Shown here: piece after piece, positions 30,648 to 41,318 of the stretch | Layout: the number at the start of each line of letters is the position of its first letter | Numbering within the stretch: position 1 is the stretch's first letter | Source of the DNA: Bedellia somnulentella | Lineage: Eukaryota; Arthropoda; Insecta; Lepidoptera; Bedelliidae | Reading direction: 5' to 3' | DNA: 64,000 nt | NCBI GenBank assembly: GCA_963576735.1 | Contig: OY755187.1 | Location: 12,710,001-12,774,000, forward strand | Made by a program: the position numbers and the translations under genes | The notes under the pieces: model-generated | Databases searched by the model: none | What the model saw: the letters and a program-made list of their open reading frames with translations, nothing else | What the model was told of the DNA's origin: nothing

Positions 30648-30649
30648 AT

Positions 30650-31135
30650 TGTTACGTACCGGGTTCTTAATTTGATAAATACCAGTCACACTTTCGTGCA
30701 ATAAGGTGTAATTATATTTATTGACCAATAACGCACTTTACACAACACAACAAACACTATCGATAATTAACTATCGATACTCGCACTAATTAACAACACT
30801 AATTTACTCCGTTATAGTAACACTGTCCACACCGTTAAGCTTATTTCCGTAATCCGTATATCACTGCACTGTCGTATTTAATTTCTTCGCTCTAGTATTT
30901 CGCTTGTTCTCGCTTTAGTTCTTCGCACTCGAATAACTCCGTAGCACGCGTCGCTCTTTATATATGCCAAATCTCAAATACGCGAATATTACAGAAAGTT
31001 CTAGTACCACATTCTCGAAAAGTCGATATTCGAGAAACATCTAGTAATTCCTTTACTTATTAGAATACTAGTAACGCCATCTGTTATCTAGTAGTGGCAA
31101 ATCCTATCTCCTACTTGCGAACAGATGTCGTAACA
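30650..31135 (-). repeat. 5' LTR, 486 bp, with promoter
   Basis: It starts TGTTACG and ends GTAACA on +, inverted termini typical of LTRs. On minus a TATATAAAG TATA box lies at 30964-30956, driving the genomic RNA. Short inverted words such as TATCGATAATTAACTATCGATA (written here as two halves around AATTAA) lie inside. Confidence 0.93.
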
Positions 31136-31428
31136 ATATCAACGGTAAAGGGACAAAATGGAAATGTAATATTTAATCTGCTTCGCGTAATAAACTAGGC
31201 TTGTTCAGTCATTTCAGATGATACGTATGATCATGATAATTACTGGGTTAAGTTATTCTAAGAATTCAGAGTAATTACTTGATAGGCTGCAGGCTTATTA
31301 TATAAAAGAAAAAAAAAAGATTTTTTTTTAATTTAGCACACATATACAGTATTCAATGACAATGACATAATTTAAGGAAATGGTTTCGCTAAGTTCGCTA
31401 TGTTGTATATCACAGTTTACTTTTATAA

Positions 31429-31669
31429 ATACATACATACATATTACACTCAAGGCCATAAATCCCAGAAAAGGGTAGCCAGAGCTTCAGAGCTAGAAAC
31501 TCCTCAGCCACATTTGGAAGTTAATATCGGAGAAGATATTAGAAATAAAGTATCGTTGGTGGTGGATCTCCAACCGCATTGGCCAAAAACCACTTATAGC
31601 CTCATACCCTTAGTCACCTCTTACGACACCCGTGGATAGAAAGGGGTAGTGACATTCTAAGCCCGTACT
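31429..31669 (-). mobile_element. SINE-B, full length, CTTCAGAG subfamily
   Basis: (CATA)n tail, AAGGGTAGCCAGAGCTTCAG, ATAAAGTATCGTTGGTGGTG, and the 5' end GACACCCGTGGATAGAAAGG to TCTAAGCCCGTAC. Confidence 0.8.
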
Positions 31670-31802
31670 AATTTGAATATTGCATTGGAAAATGGTTAAG
31701 TGATATACCACGCGCATACACAGAAGACTATAGAAGAAACAGAACTCATTTGACCCAGGAATCAAACCCATGTCTCAGATGTTTTTCCTACTGAACTAGT
31801 AA

Positions 31803-32050
31803 CATACGTACATACATACACTCACGGCTGTAAATCCCATGAAGGGGTAGCCAGAGCTAGGGAATTAGAAAATTCTCAGCCACTTTTGGAAGTTGCGTGG
31901 GGAAAAGATGGTGAAATAAAGGTTTTTGGTGATGGGTCTCCAACCGCATCGCCCAAAAATCCTTAAAAGCCCTAATACCGTTAGTCGCCTCTTACGTACA
32001 TCCACCGGAAGAAATGGGGTAGTGCTATTCTAAGCCGGCACTACACAGCA
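31803..32050 (-). mobile_element. SINE-B, full length, 11-bp TSD
   Basis: Flanked by TGAACTAGTAA at 31792-31802 and 32051-32061. It has a (CATA)n tail and the CCACCGGAAGAAATGGGG variant of the 5' half, ending CGGCACTACACAGCA. Confidence 0.9.
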
Positions 32051-32192
32051 TGAACTAGTAAGGAGCAAATATAACGAGAAAATAGATTAAAAACAAATTA
32101 ATTGATTCGTTCCTTAGTTAAAGCGTTCGTAATAAGGCAAGACATGGCAATAGAAATTAACTTGCCGGTATAACGTTGGTAATTGCGTCACT

Positions 32193-32275
32193 AAATTACC
32201 ACTTAACAGACCTCTTGTATCGTTAGTCGCTTTTTATGGCACCCACGGGAATAAATGGAGTGCTATTTTTTTAAA
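32193..32275 (-). mobile_element. SINE-B, 5' remnant
   Basis: ATCGTTAGTCGCTTTTTATG and CACCCACGGGAATAAATGG match the 5' region only. Confidence 0.4.
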
Positions 32276-32470
32276 TCAACATTTCACATTGAAAAGAAAA
32301 AAAAAATCTTTTTTTTTCCATAGAATTAAAAGTTCGTTAGTCGCAAAACCCTTATTTTACGAAAGAAAATCATTAGATAGGATTGATGTGAATATCTTAT
32401 AACAACATTGATGAATGTTTGCCAGAAATGTACAAAGTAGCGAATGGTTTATAATTTGAATGTATTTATT

Positions 32471-32540
32471 TGTTCATGAAAACCTCATGTGGGGATTATT
32501 ACTAATACATAAAGGATAAATAGAGGAAAGAAAAATTTCG
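32471..32540 (+). mobile_element. End fragment of the tRNA-headed foldback family
   Basis: GTTCATGAAAACCTCATGTG, GGGATTATTACTAATACATA and GAGGAAAGAAAAATTT correspond, in opposite orientation, to the right ends of the elements at 43915 and 51715. Confidence 0.6.
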
Positions 32541-32963
32541 TCCCTAGAATGGTTTTAAAAATATATATTTTTAGTTCTTTGATACACAAGTTCACGAATA
32601 AATATGCAAATGAATAAGCAACATACAAATTGTGAAAAGCCTGTTAAAAACTCACACAGAATAATGAACAGTAATATTTCGAACAATTACGACCTCTGCC
32701 CAATATAAAGGGCAATAAAGAGGCGGTTGTAAATTTAAATGAAGATTAAGATACAATTACTTTAATGGATATTTTGTTTAATTGCTTCAAGGAGTATTAA
32801 ACTCTAATAAAATGGGGTTTACCTGTTCTGTTTAAATGCGAAAGGTCTAAATTGTGTATTAACAAAGGTGGTTTTGCCTATAATAGGACTAGTACCTAAA
32901 AACTGAAACTAAATTTTGAATTGATAAAACATGAAAAACTGATCTCACAATTTGAATTAATGT
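32541..32963. other. No gene seen
   Basis: AT-rich, nothing supportable. Confidence 0.3.
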
Positions 32964-33033
32964 TTGCCAGACCGGAAATTGAATCCAAAACCCGATTGAG
33001 AGGCAATCACTCTACCGCTAGACTACGTAGGCA
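32964..33033 (-). other. tRNA-like sequence (pseudo-tRNA or SINE head)
   Basis: On minus GCCTACGTAGTCTAGCGGTA (Box A-like GTCTAGCGG) is followed by GGTTTTGGATTCAATTTCC, a Box B-like stretch with an insertion. The anticodon region GATTGCCTCTCAATC forms a hairpin. Acceptor pairing is poor, so it is not called as a functional tRNA. Confidence 0.45.
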
Positions 33034-33493
33034 ATTTTGTGAAGCAGTATAAAAACAATCATAAATTGAAAACAAGCTTGAAAAACCTATGAGTTTTATT
33101 AAAAATTTGCAAGTTATTTTTAAGCGGAATGTAATATTTCAATGGAAAAAAAATACAAAAGTTACAATTTTCCTTTATTAAAATATAAAATTCCGCTGCG
33201 TTTATTCTTGAGACTTGTTTGGTATCGCTTGATTCTAACTGTATAATTAAAAACGTTTTTCAATTAAATTTTTAAACGTTACTTTATGGCATTTTTTCTC
33301 ATCGGAAAAAGCAATTTGCGAGTATTCTTTGCAAACACTACAGAGCTAATATTGAAAAATATTTGCAATACAGTTGGGCCATATTGTGTTATTTGCAGAC
33401 GACCGTTACGTAGGGCAATAAAATGGTGCGCTATATTAGAATGCTGTTTCTAGAGAACCTATTAATACCACATGATGTGCAACCGTGATGAAT
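33034..33493. other. No gene seen
   Basis: AT-rich. It contains two nearby AACCGTGATGAATGTGCAAC-like words just before the next SINE. Confidence 0.3.
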
Positions 33494-33824
33494 GTGCAAC
33501 CACTGAACTAGTGGGTAGAACACCGTTAATCGCGCAGACGATACGGGTTCAATTCCCGGGTCGGGTCTATGCCACTTTGGGTTTTGTAAAGTCATATAAG
33601 TGGTTAATTTATCAAAGTTGTCAACAGTAGGGAAAATATCGTGAGGAAACCCATATGGCTGAGTTATACTTAGTCATGTGACATCATGTCTGCCCCCTAT
33701 TATGTGAGTACACTGTCCAAGCAAACTTTGGGTACTCTGAACACTAGGTGACAATGTCACGTAATGTTCGGCAGTATTAGTACCTCTGCCAACCCCTTCG
33801 GGAATAAACGGGATGAACGTTTGA
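33494..33824 (+). mobile_element. SINE-A, near full length
   Basis: Box A TGAACTAGTGG (33504-33514) and a near-perfect Box B GGTTCAATTCC (33546-33556), then the SINE-A body with GTGAGGAAACCCATATGGCT. It ends CCCCTTCGGGAATAAACGGG and GATGAACGTTT without a long tail. Confidence 0.82.
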
Positions 33825-34442
33825 TTTTCAATTGAGTTGAGAGATTGAACATCTAATGTTAACAATTGGTGGGTCTTGAGGTTATATTTATTAATATTAA
33901 ACGTTTTAAAATGGGCCAAAACTAGGAAATTTTTAACGTTTCCCGTCCCGTATTACGGGAATATTGCGACCGCCAATAGCGTCGCAAGAATCACTATTAT
34001 TTTTGTGAAAACGCATACTTTAATGATACTGACAAGGACAATATTGTTGCGACATACGATGTTAAAGATACGAAATAATAGGACTGTTATAGTTTTTGCT
34101 CTTCTCGGCGCTATAAACTAAACAAAACAATTTTAAAAGAAATTTACAATTTATTTAACAAGCCGTAAAAAATGTAACATAAATGAAATGTCATTATAAA
34201 TCCTAAAAACGTGCTAAAGTTAACACGACTTTCAATAGCCCGCGAAATTATTCAGAAAAGCTCTCTTATTTTAAAACCAGCTTCATTCCAAAAGTCCCGG
34301 TGGACAGATTGTTTCCGGTAAGTCGTAAAACACATTTCACTATTGCGACACTTTTCAGTGCTTATATTAAAGAGAGAAGCCACCTTTTTGTGACTCATTT
34401 CGGATTTTGTTCAGAGTGACTCATTTCGGATTTTGTTGAGAA
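33825..34442. other. No gene; short local duplication at its end
   Basis: An 81-codon frame (33876-34121, +) has no recognisable domain. GTGACTCATTTCGGATTTTG occurs twice in tandem at about 34391-34437 with a 27-bp period. Confidence 0.35.
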
Positions 34443-34456
34443 TTTTTACCCTCCTT

Positions 34457-34594
34457 TCCATCACCAACAACCTTTATTTTACCATCTTTTTCCCACGCAA
34501 CTTCCAAAAGTAGCTGAGGAATTTTTAATTCCTTGGCTCTGACTACCCCTTCTAGGGATTTGTAGCCGTGAGTATATGTATGTAAGTATGTATG
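34457..34594 (+). mobile_element. SINE-B, 5'-truncated, 14-bp TSD
   Basis: Flanked by TTTTTACCCTCCTT at 34443-34456 and 34595-34608. Only the 3' 138 nt (CATCACCAACAACC to TATG tail) are present. A 5' truncation with a TSD is what target-primed reverse transcription produces. Confidence 0.9.
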
Positions 34595-34680
34595 TTTTTA
34601 CCCTCCTTATGAAATAATGAACCATGTAATGAGTGTTTTTGTATGGTGTAAAAATTAACATAGTCCTTGATTCTCAAACT

Positions 34681-34770
34681 TAACGTTCCCGCCGTATACT
34701 CCCGAAAGGGTAGCAGAGGTACCACTTAAGAAAAATAGTTGTTTAGAGTATCCATGTTTTGCTTGATTCT
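34681..34770 (-). mobile_element. SINE-A, 3' fragment
   Basis: AACGTTCCCGCCGTATACTC, GTAGCAGAGGTACCACTTAA and ATCCATGTTTTGCTTG match the 3' end. Confidence 0.55.
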
Positions 34771-35145
34771 GTTATATTAATAAAAATGATCATATAATAA
34801 CTTATTTTAAAATCGTTATCTATCGACATTATAATACGTTGCCGCTTGGTACTAAAGAAATGAATTTTCGGATAAAAACCTTTAATTTCTCCAAAATATA
34901 TGTTTGAACAAAATTCTGTACAGCGTTTTTTAATTACTTATTTCAATTGATATTTACTATGTTAAATTTTCTTTACTTATGAATAACGTGCTATATTTTG
35001 AATATACAGCATACCATTAACATTATTATTAGAGTCTGCAACGCAGATTTTGTTGTTAGATACATGTTCATTCCCTACATAATTTAAGGACCTTTCTGTC
35101 ATAAATTCTTATGTAATTAGCTAACCTAACAACATCATATGCGAC
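34771..35145. other. No gene seen
   Basis: AT-rich spacer before a LINE insertion. Confidence 0.3.
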
Positions 35146-35153
35146 CCTATTAA

Positions 35154-35792
35154 CATACATACATCTACTCACGCCATTAATTCCCATTGGGGTAGGCAGA
35201 GACTATCGATCGCCACTACGTACGATCCTGACAAACCTCTCTAGCTTCATTCACATCCATCAATCTTTTCATACATGCTCTTTTATTCTTCATACTTCGG
35301 ACGCCAGCCTTTTTGAGCACACTCTCAATTTGGTCCAAGTGTGTTCTCCGTGGTCGTCCTCTACTAACATTACCATCCACACTAGCTCTATAGATCCCTT
35401 TTACCAATTTTCTATCATCCATCCTCTCTATGTGCCCAAACCATCTCAACATTCCTTTTTCTATCTTTCTTACAATATCATCTTTCACACCACACTTTTC
35501 ACGAATAACACTATTTCTCACTCGGTCACACAATCTAACATTACAATTTTTTCTGAGGGACCTCATCTCTACTGCATTCACTCTGCTCTCATGCTTCTTC
35601 TGCCACACCCAACATTCGCTTCCATACATAAGCGTAGGAACAAGAACAGCATCATGCACTGCCATTCGGGCCTTTTCAGACACTGATTGACTGATCATTA
35701 GGCTATTCATTGCTCCATTTACCGCATTGCCCTTTTTCACTCTTCTTTCAATGTCATCATCACATTTTCCATCCCTTGTAAACAAACTAAAT
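35154..35792 (-). mobile_element. RTE-like LINE, 639-bp 3' insertion, 8-bp TSD
   Basis: Flanked by CCTATTAA at 35146-35153 and 35793-35800. It encodes the LINE C terminus from the SLFTRDGKCD region onward, about 190 codons still open, including YGSECW, WFGHIERMDD and RGRPRRT. The reverse transcriptase core is missing. Divergence from the 7211-9455 copy is modest (for example VDGNVSRGRP, IESVLKKAG), so at least two source variants existed. Confidence 0.85.
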
Positions 35793-35800
35793 CCTATTAA

Positions 35801-36565
35801 AATCAATTATAAAAAAAATAAGGATTTCAATGAAAAATATGACTAGGCAGCATTCGTTAGCGAAGATTTTGGCTGAAAATGTTGCATCAGAGGTGTAAAT
35901 ACTATTCGTAATCGATCAAAGTCAGTGACAAATTGATTGAACAGTGAAATACAAATGTTTTTTTATTCACAACATGTCCAAAACAACATATTTGTTATGA
36001 GTTCCGTCGTCTATCCTTGATAGAAAAGTTAAGCAAGATTGATAGCAAATGCGAATTCTTTCAGAAAAGTTTGGAGGAAGAGCTACAGAAAAACATTTTA
36101 TTTATGTATCGTAGGCTATATTTCTACGCAAGCAGTTTTTTAACTATACTAATATACTTTGGGCTCGGGAAATATCGAAAAAGAATAAATATGGCTACCT
36201 TTTACTGTTCTTGTATTTATTTAATGGCATCACACAACAGGCAGTTAAAAATAAACGTTTAAAAACATTTCTTTTTATAAAATATATGTAAACAACCCTG
36301 CCAGGTTTGTTGATCTACCATCGTCTATTTATATGTTACTTAACATATTAAAGAAAATACATAAATACTATATTGTATATATAATAATATGATGGATGTA
36401 TGTCTGTCAGTACAATGTATTGGATTGTAAAGTAACTGATCTAAATTTATTTTGTTATATCCTGACCATTTAGTTCGAATCACTGTGCTAGAGCTGGTTG
36501 ACAGACTAACGACTAGCGGAACCAAATTTGTAGATAACCAGGTTATTTAAGCCTGAATTACTTTT
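35801..36565. other. No recognisable gene
   Basis: An 82-codon frame at 36017-36262 (+) has a hydrophobic stretch (YASSFLTILIYFGLG) but no family that I know, and it sits in AT-rich DNA. I do not call it a gene. Confidence 0.3.
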
Positions 36566-36648
36566 AATACATACACTTATGCCATTCGTTTACATATCGA
36601 TCGCATTTTTGTACGATCCTGACAAATGTGTCCAGCTTTAGTAACATT
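36566..36648 (-). mobile_element. RTE-like LINE, 3'-end remnant
   Basis: CATACACTTATGCC, ATCGATCGCATTTTTGTACG and ATCCTGACAAATGTG match the coding end in complement. An internal deletion removes the CCCATTGGGG hairpin. Confidence 0.55.
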
Positions 36649-37071
36649 ATTTTTGATATTTAAGTTGTATTAGATTTTCTTATATGACATTAATGTTTCC
36701 ACTGGTTTTGTCATAATATAATTAAAAGAGACGAGAATACATCTGCCTTAAATCTGGAAAGTTTTATCATAATTATAATCCCTCTGGCTATTTTCAGCTA
36801 CTTGAGCTAACGATCACGTAATACAAGACGCGTAATTAAAGCTTTGGCAGACTAATGACATGTTTTGCCGACAAATTACTTGCGCTACCTATTAACTAAG
36901 ATTTATGTTGCAAAAGGTTCTTGTTAGTTTGGAATACGATCAAGTTTCGTTACTAGTGTTGTTAATTTAAGCCTTGAGCCTAAGGCTTGAACTACCCTCT
37001 GCCCTGCCTATTTGACAGCATTAACCACGGACATTTTACTACTAAAAATATTTGTAAAATCAAATAATCAC
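36649..37071. other. No gene seen
   Basis: AT-rich, nothing supportable. Confidence 0.3.
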
Positions 37072-37391
37072 CTACAGTGTGATAGCTAAGTGAGTAGAAC
37101 ACTACTTATCGTGCAGACGATTAGGGTTCAAATCGTGGGTGGGACTACACTATTTTTTGTTTACGGTGAGGAGGTGTTACATCGTAAGGAAACCCACACG
37201 GCTAAGTTGTGCTTTATCATGTGACAGTGTATTCGTACTAAACGGCGATAGACCTGCCCCCTTTCACGTGATGACACTGTCCAAGCAAAACGTGGGTACT
37301 CTGAACACCAGGTTACAATGTAACGTGATGTTTAGAAGTATAAGTACCTTCGTCTGCCAACTCCTTTGAGCATATACGCCGTGAAAATTTG
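37072..37391 (+). mobile_element. SINE-A, near full length
   Basis: Box A TAGCTAAGTGAGTAGAAC and Box B-like GGGTTCAAATCG, then the body (GTAAGGAAACCCACACGGCT, CAAAACGTGGGTACTCTGAA). It ends TCTGCCAACTCCTTTGAGCA and CGCCGTGAA. Confidence 0.75.
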
Positions 37392-37796
37392 AGTTTGAAA
37401 TAATCATGGTGTTTGTTTCTTCCATTTACATTACTATTTGTGACAAAATGTATCAAAACAAAAAACTTATAGCTTTGTTTATCTTAACTATTGCAAGTTC
37501 CTCCCTAAGCATTTCTTTTATTCGTTTGAATACAAAAGATAAAGACATCGGTGACATCGGTTATAAAAGAAGCGACGCAAATAATGATTAAGTAGAAAGC
37601 TTTAGTATTCGCGTTTTCCCGACATTGTCTCTTGGAGCACTAAAATATGCAATTTATGGAACACGACGATAAAACTGGATACGGAAAAACGTAAATATGA
37701 CATTGCTGCGGATTTATGCCTTGCGTTTGCTGGATTTTTGGGAAATCAATTAGGTATTTTTTTATTTCTATACTCATTATTTAGGCTATGGTAAAA
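37392..37796. other. No gene seen
   Basis: A 61-codon frame (37406-37591, +) begins with a hydrophobic run but has no downstream support. Not called. Confidence 0.3.
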
Positions 37797-38036
37797 TATA
37801 CATGCATACATACATATACTCACTGCTATAAAGCCCTAGAAGGGGTAGCCAGAGCTAAGGAATTAGAAAAGAAAAGTTGGGTGGGGAAAAGATGGTAAAA
37901 TAAAGGGTGTTGGTGATGGGTCTCCAACCGCATCGCCCAACAATCCCTTAAAAGCCCCAATACCGTTAGTCGCCTCTTACGTACATCCACCGGAAGAAAT
38001 GGGGTAGTGCTATTCTAAGCCGCGATACACACAGCA
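37797..38036 (-). mobile_element. SINE-B, full length with a small internal deletion
   Basis: (CATA)n tail, GGGGTAGCCAGAGCTAAGGA, a deletion of about 20 nt before TGGGTGGGGAAAAGATGG, and the 5' half with CCACCGGAAGAAATGGGG. Confidence 0.8.
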
Positions 38037-38420
38037 CAGCTTAATATAAACTGTTAAAACAAAAACGATTACTTTAAATTCTTATAAAATATGTTCTTTC
38101 ATCGGAGCACAAATAGGGTCCCCGTTCAGGGTCCCCGTTCAGTAATGGTTTTGACTCCAGACTACAAGGCCTATAAGGTTTTGGGTTGGAAAATTATAAT
38201 AATGAAAATCCTAAAATTTGGAGGGAAAAATGTAAAAATTTTCAAATACTGTTGTCAAGTCCACAGCTACCACATAAAGAGTAGTACTATACAAGTAAAT
38301 AAAATTTGGGTTTCTGTTCTTATTCATTAATAATAAATAAGTGATGTGAAAATAATCGCTTATTACGCGTGTACTTCTTATGCATGTACATCATGTTAAT
38401 TTTATAAATATTTAATTTTT
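38037..38420. other. No gene seen
   Basis: AT-rich. A 12-bp tandem (GGTCCCCGTTCA) occurs near 38117-38140. Confidence 0.3.
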
Positions 38421-38544
38421 AACATAACATAACATAACATAAACGTTCACGCCGTTTTATCCCCGATGGGGTTGGCAGAGGTACCAATACTCCTGAACTC
38501 ACATGGCAAGCGCCATCTAGTTTCCAGAGAAGGTACCCCAGGTT
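38421..38544 (-). mobile_element. SINE-A, 3' fragment with (TTATG)n tail
   Basis: Tail (CATAA)n on +, then AACGTTCACGCCG, ATGGGGTTGGCAGAGGTACC and GCCATCTAGTTTCCAGAG. It is nearly identical to the same part of the 3671 and 47822 copies, which share the less common AAGCGCCATCTAG block. Confidence 0.75.
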
Positions 38545-39032
38545 TCTAAATATAAAATATAAATAAGATATACCACTCATGTTTAATTTTATGGGATATT
38601 TACTCAAGCAGTTACTTATTCTATAGTTATATAATATATTTAATTCCTGTACAAAGCCAGTGGCAGTTTTATATATTAGAAAAGTGATACAGTTCTCCTC
38701 CCAACTGGTATTATATATAAGAAAAGTGTATTTTGCTTCAATTTTCCGACTTGCTCAGGTAATAAAAGCAGGTACTTAAAATATCAGGAGACGCTATCTA
38801 GCACGCTGCCAATACAAATTTATTGCCTGTACAATCTTCTTTGTCTTGCTCTTTGAATTTGCATTATATTGTACTTCTAAAATACAAAACAGAATATGAA
38901 AAGGAAAAGAAAAAAATTAGTAAACGTATGAGGGGCATGCCAGTAGGTGTTCGATACTTTTTCCTCATTTAATTGACATTGGCAAGCTATACACCATCTT
39001 ATAGGCTGGTTTTTTATTGACATATTTGAATT
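38545..39032. other. No gene seen
   Basis: AT-rich, with a TTATATATTAGAAAAGTG-like pair near 38669 and 38712. Confidence 0.3.
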
Positions 39033-39042
39033 TAGAACATAC

Positions 39043-39279
39043 ATACATATAGTCACGGCTATAAATACCTAAAAGGGGTAGCCAGAGCTGAGAAATTAAA
39101 AATTCCTCAGCCATTTTTGGAAGTTGAGTGGGGAAAAGATGGTAGAATAAAGGTTGTTGGTGATGGGTCTCCAACCGCATTGCCCAAAAATACCTTAAAA
39201 AAACTACTACTAAACTACACCCACTGGAAGAAATGGGGTAGTGCTATTCTAAGTCGACACTACACAGCTACACGGAATA
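39043..39279 (-). mobile_element. SINE-B, near full length, 10-bp TSD
   Basis: Flanked by TAGAACATAC at 39033-39042 and 39280-39289. A deletion of about 30 nt lies in the CCCTTAAAAGCC region. The insertion sits just upstream of the mariner relic. Confidence 0.85.
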
Positions 39280-39358
39280 TAGAACATACTTCTTTTATAA
39301 TTTTTTATTTGAATGAGAATCATTTTTCGGAGAATCTGGCGAGAATTCACTTGCAGCA

Positions 39359-40413
39359 ATGGAGCTCAGTCGTCGTGATTTTTGCGCTATGATTTATAAT
39401 GACTTTAAAGGTTTAAAGCCTCAAGAATTTTTTGAACTTTTGGCTTCTACTTTTGGTGAGTCTGCTTGTTCCTGAGCAACAGTATTCAATTTGTTTGCTG
39501 CATTTAAAAGAGGACGGGGATGTCTCGAAGATGAAGCGAAGACAGGACGGCCGCCAACCACGGTCTCGCAAGAAAACGTTCGTGCAGTCGAAAAACTTAT
39601 ACGCGAAAACCGACGAATTACATATGTAGGGCTAGAGCAAGAACTAAGGATTGGATCAGTAGCAATGCAAACCATAATTCAAGACCACCTATCGTAAACG
39701 TTGTTCGAGATGGATGTCGCACAAACTTACCGATGAGCAGAAAGACCGTCGAGTGGATTGCTGCCTATTCATGATAGATAAATTCAACGGAGGCGAGAAA
39801 AAAAAACGTATATGATATACTGACTGGTGGCTAAACATGGCTATATAACTATGATCCCGAATCAAAGCGACAGTCGACTGTATGGTGCTTTGAAGACGAG
39901 CCAACTCCAACGAAATGTCGCCGTACACGAAGCACACAGAAACAAATGGTCGCCTCGTTTTTCTGCAAATCGGGTCATATTGCTACTGTTGTGCTAGAGA
40001 ATAAAAGAACGGCAAACTTCGAATGGTATGTGACAGTTGGTGATCCAACAGTAATATCAGCTTGGTGTGACAAGCGACCGAAGTCAGGAATCCGGCACCT
40101 TCTCTGGCACCGCGACAATGCGGCGCCGACACGTCTGCCAGAACATTAGACTTTCTCAACTCGAAAAATGCTTCAACTCTCCCTCACCCGCCATATTCCC
40201 CTGACCTAGACGCCTTGTGATTTTAATTTGTTTCCAAAAATCAAAGAAAAACTAAAGAGGAAGAGGTTTGAAAGCAAAGAAGATGCGCTGGTTGCCTATA
40301 TTTCTATCTATCTATCTAAAGAAGAGTGGTCACAGGTATTTTCCAATTGGTTCAGACGTTTGGAAAAGTGTATACGTGTTCAGGGTGAATACTTTGAAAA
40401 GATCGATACTTGA
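39359..40413 (+). pseudogene. mariner-type transposase relic
   Basis: The transposase can be followed from an ATG at 39359-39361 through several frames to a TGA after 40410. It starts MELSRRDFCAMIYNDFKG, continues with the helix-turn-helix region (ATVFNLFAAFKRGRG) and, in another frame, RWMSHKLTDEQKDRRVDWC. The body aligns with mariner (D,D34D) proteins of about 345 residues, in order to the C-terminal EEWSQVFSNWFRR and YFEK. Breaks: an in-frame TGA near 39473, a frameshift after 39690, a stop where the first catalytic Asp motif (TGDE) should be, and more stops and shifts after 40140. The second Asp motif survives as WHRDNAAP, the third only across a shift. It is long dead. I could not define its terminal inverted repeats; a SINE-B lies against each side. 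Confidence 0.88.
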
Positions 40414-40451
40414 AATAAAGAATAAATTTTATAATTTTTTAGTATCTAGTT

Positions 40452-40635
40452 TCTAAAGTTGTGCGGTTAGCTTAGAATAACACTGACCCATTTCTCTCCG
40501 CGTGGGGATCTGGTAGGAGACCCTTCGCCAGTAACATTTCTCTTTAAATTCATTCCCATTAAATTTTCCAAAGAAGCGGAAACATTTCTAATTCATAAGC
40601 CCTCTACCCTTTCTGAATATATGTATATCAAAGCA
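40452..40635 (+). mobile_element. SINE-B, degenerate
   Basis: GTGCGGTTAGCTTAGAATAA, CTCTCCGCGTGGGGATCTGG and a decayed 3' half. Confidence 0.45.
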
Positions 40636-41075
40636 ACCGTTAAAATATAAACATAACATATTTTTAACGATAAAATACTGCAAATCACTTGAAATCCCTA
40701 AACACACCACGAAAAATTGCGTCAGATAAAAATAATAAGAAAAGTCAAAGGGTATAAACGAAAATGCGCGATAATATATCTCGGAGGTAATAAAACTTCC
40801 GAGCTCTGGGTATCCAGAAACACATAAATTTTATGACCTCGGTTGACCCCGTTACGTCCACTTGTATATGACGATTGCTCGGTTATTTGCATATGTGAAA
40901 TGGTGTAGCAAAACGCGTAAAAATTTAAGTACCCAAACGTATGTAAAACATACTCAACTGGTATCAGTTCAATATGTTTAAGCATTAACATTGATTAATT
41001 AAGAGTTGCAATAAGAAAGTGATTGTGGGACTTGGTTAATTGATACATTTATACACTGATAACTTTAAATAAAAA
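40636..41075. other. No gene seen
   Basis: An 89-codon frame (40722-40991, -) has no recognisable motif. Confidence 0.3.
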
Positions 41076-41318
41076 AAGGGTAGATAGAATTTCATAATTA
41101 GAAATTACTAAGTTTCTTTTGGAAGTAGAGTTGGAAAAAATATTGTTGATGAATAAATGTTATTGGTGATGAATCTCCAACCGCATGGACCAATAATCAC
41201 ATATAAAGGCCCCAATATCAGCCGCCTCTTACGGCTCCTAACCCTAAGTCTCCTTAAACGAACACACACGGAAATAAATAGGATAGTGCTATTCTTAGCT
41301 AACACTACACCGCCTATA
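41076..41318 (-). mobile_element. SINE-B, diverged, with a small insert
   Basis: GAATCTCCAACCGCATGGAC, CCCCAATATCAGCCGCCTCTT and GATAGTGCTATTCTTAGC. The 5' region has about 20 extra nt (TAACCCTAAGTCTCCTTA). The tail is lost. Confidence 0.6.

Larger units (their letters stand above)
25348..31135 (-). mobile_element. Gypsy/Ty3 LTR retrotransposon, complete, 5788 bp, 4-bp TSD
   Basis: Flanked by ATAT at 25344-25347 and 31136-31139. The order on minus is 5' LTR (31135-30650), primer-binding site, gag, pol by -1 frameshift, polypurine tract, 3' LTR (25833-25348). Pol has protease, RT, RNase H, then integrase, the Ty3/Gypsy order. The pol stop is about 14 bp from the polypurine tract, leaving no room for an env gene, so it should move only inside cells. 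I found no stop or frameshift in gag or pol. Confidence 0.95.

Noticed and set aside
33674..33919. 81-codon frame on -
   Set aside because: It is antisense to a SINE-A copy.
36017..36262. Small membrane protein gene
   Set aside because: One hydrophobic stretch in an 82-codon frame within AT-rich DNA, with no homology or regulatory context that I recognise.
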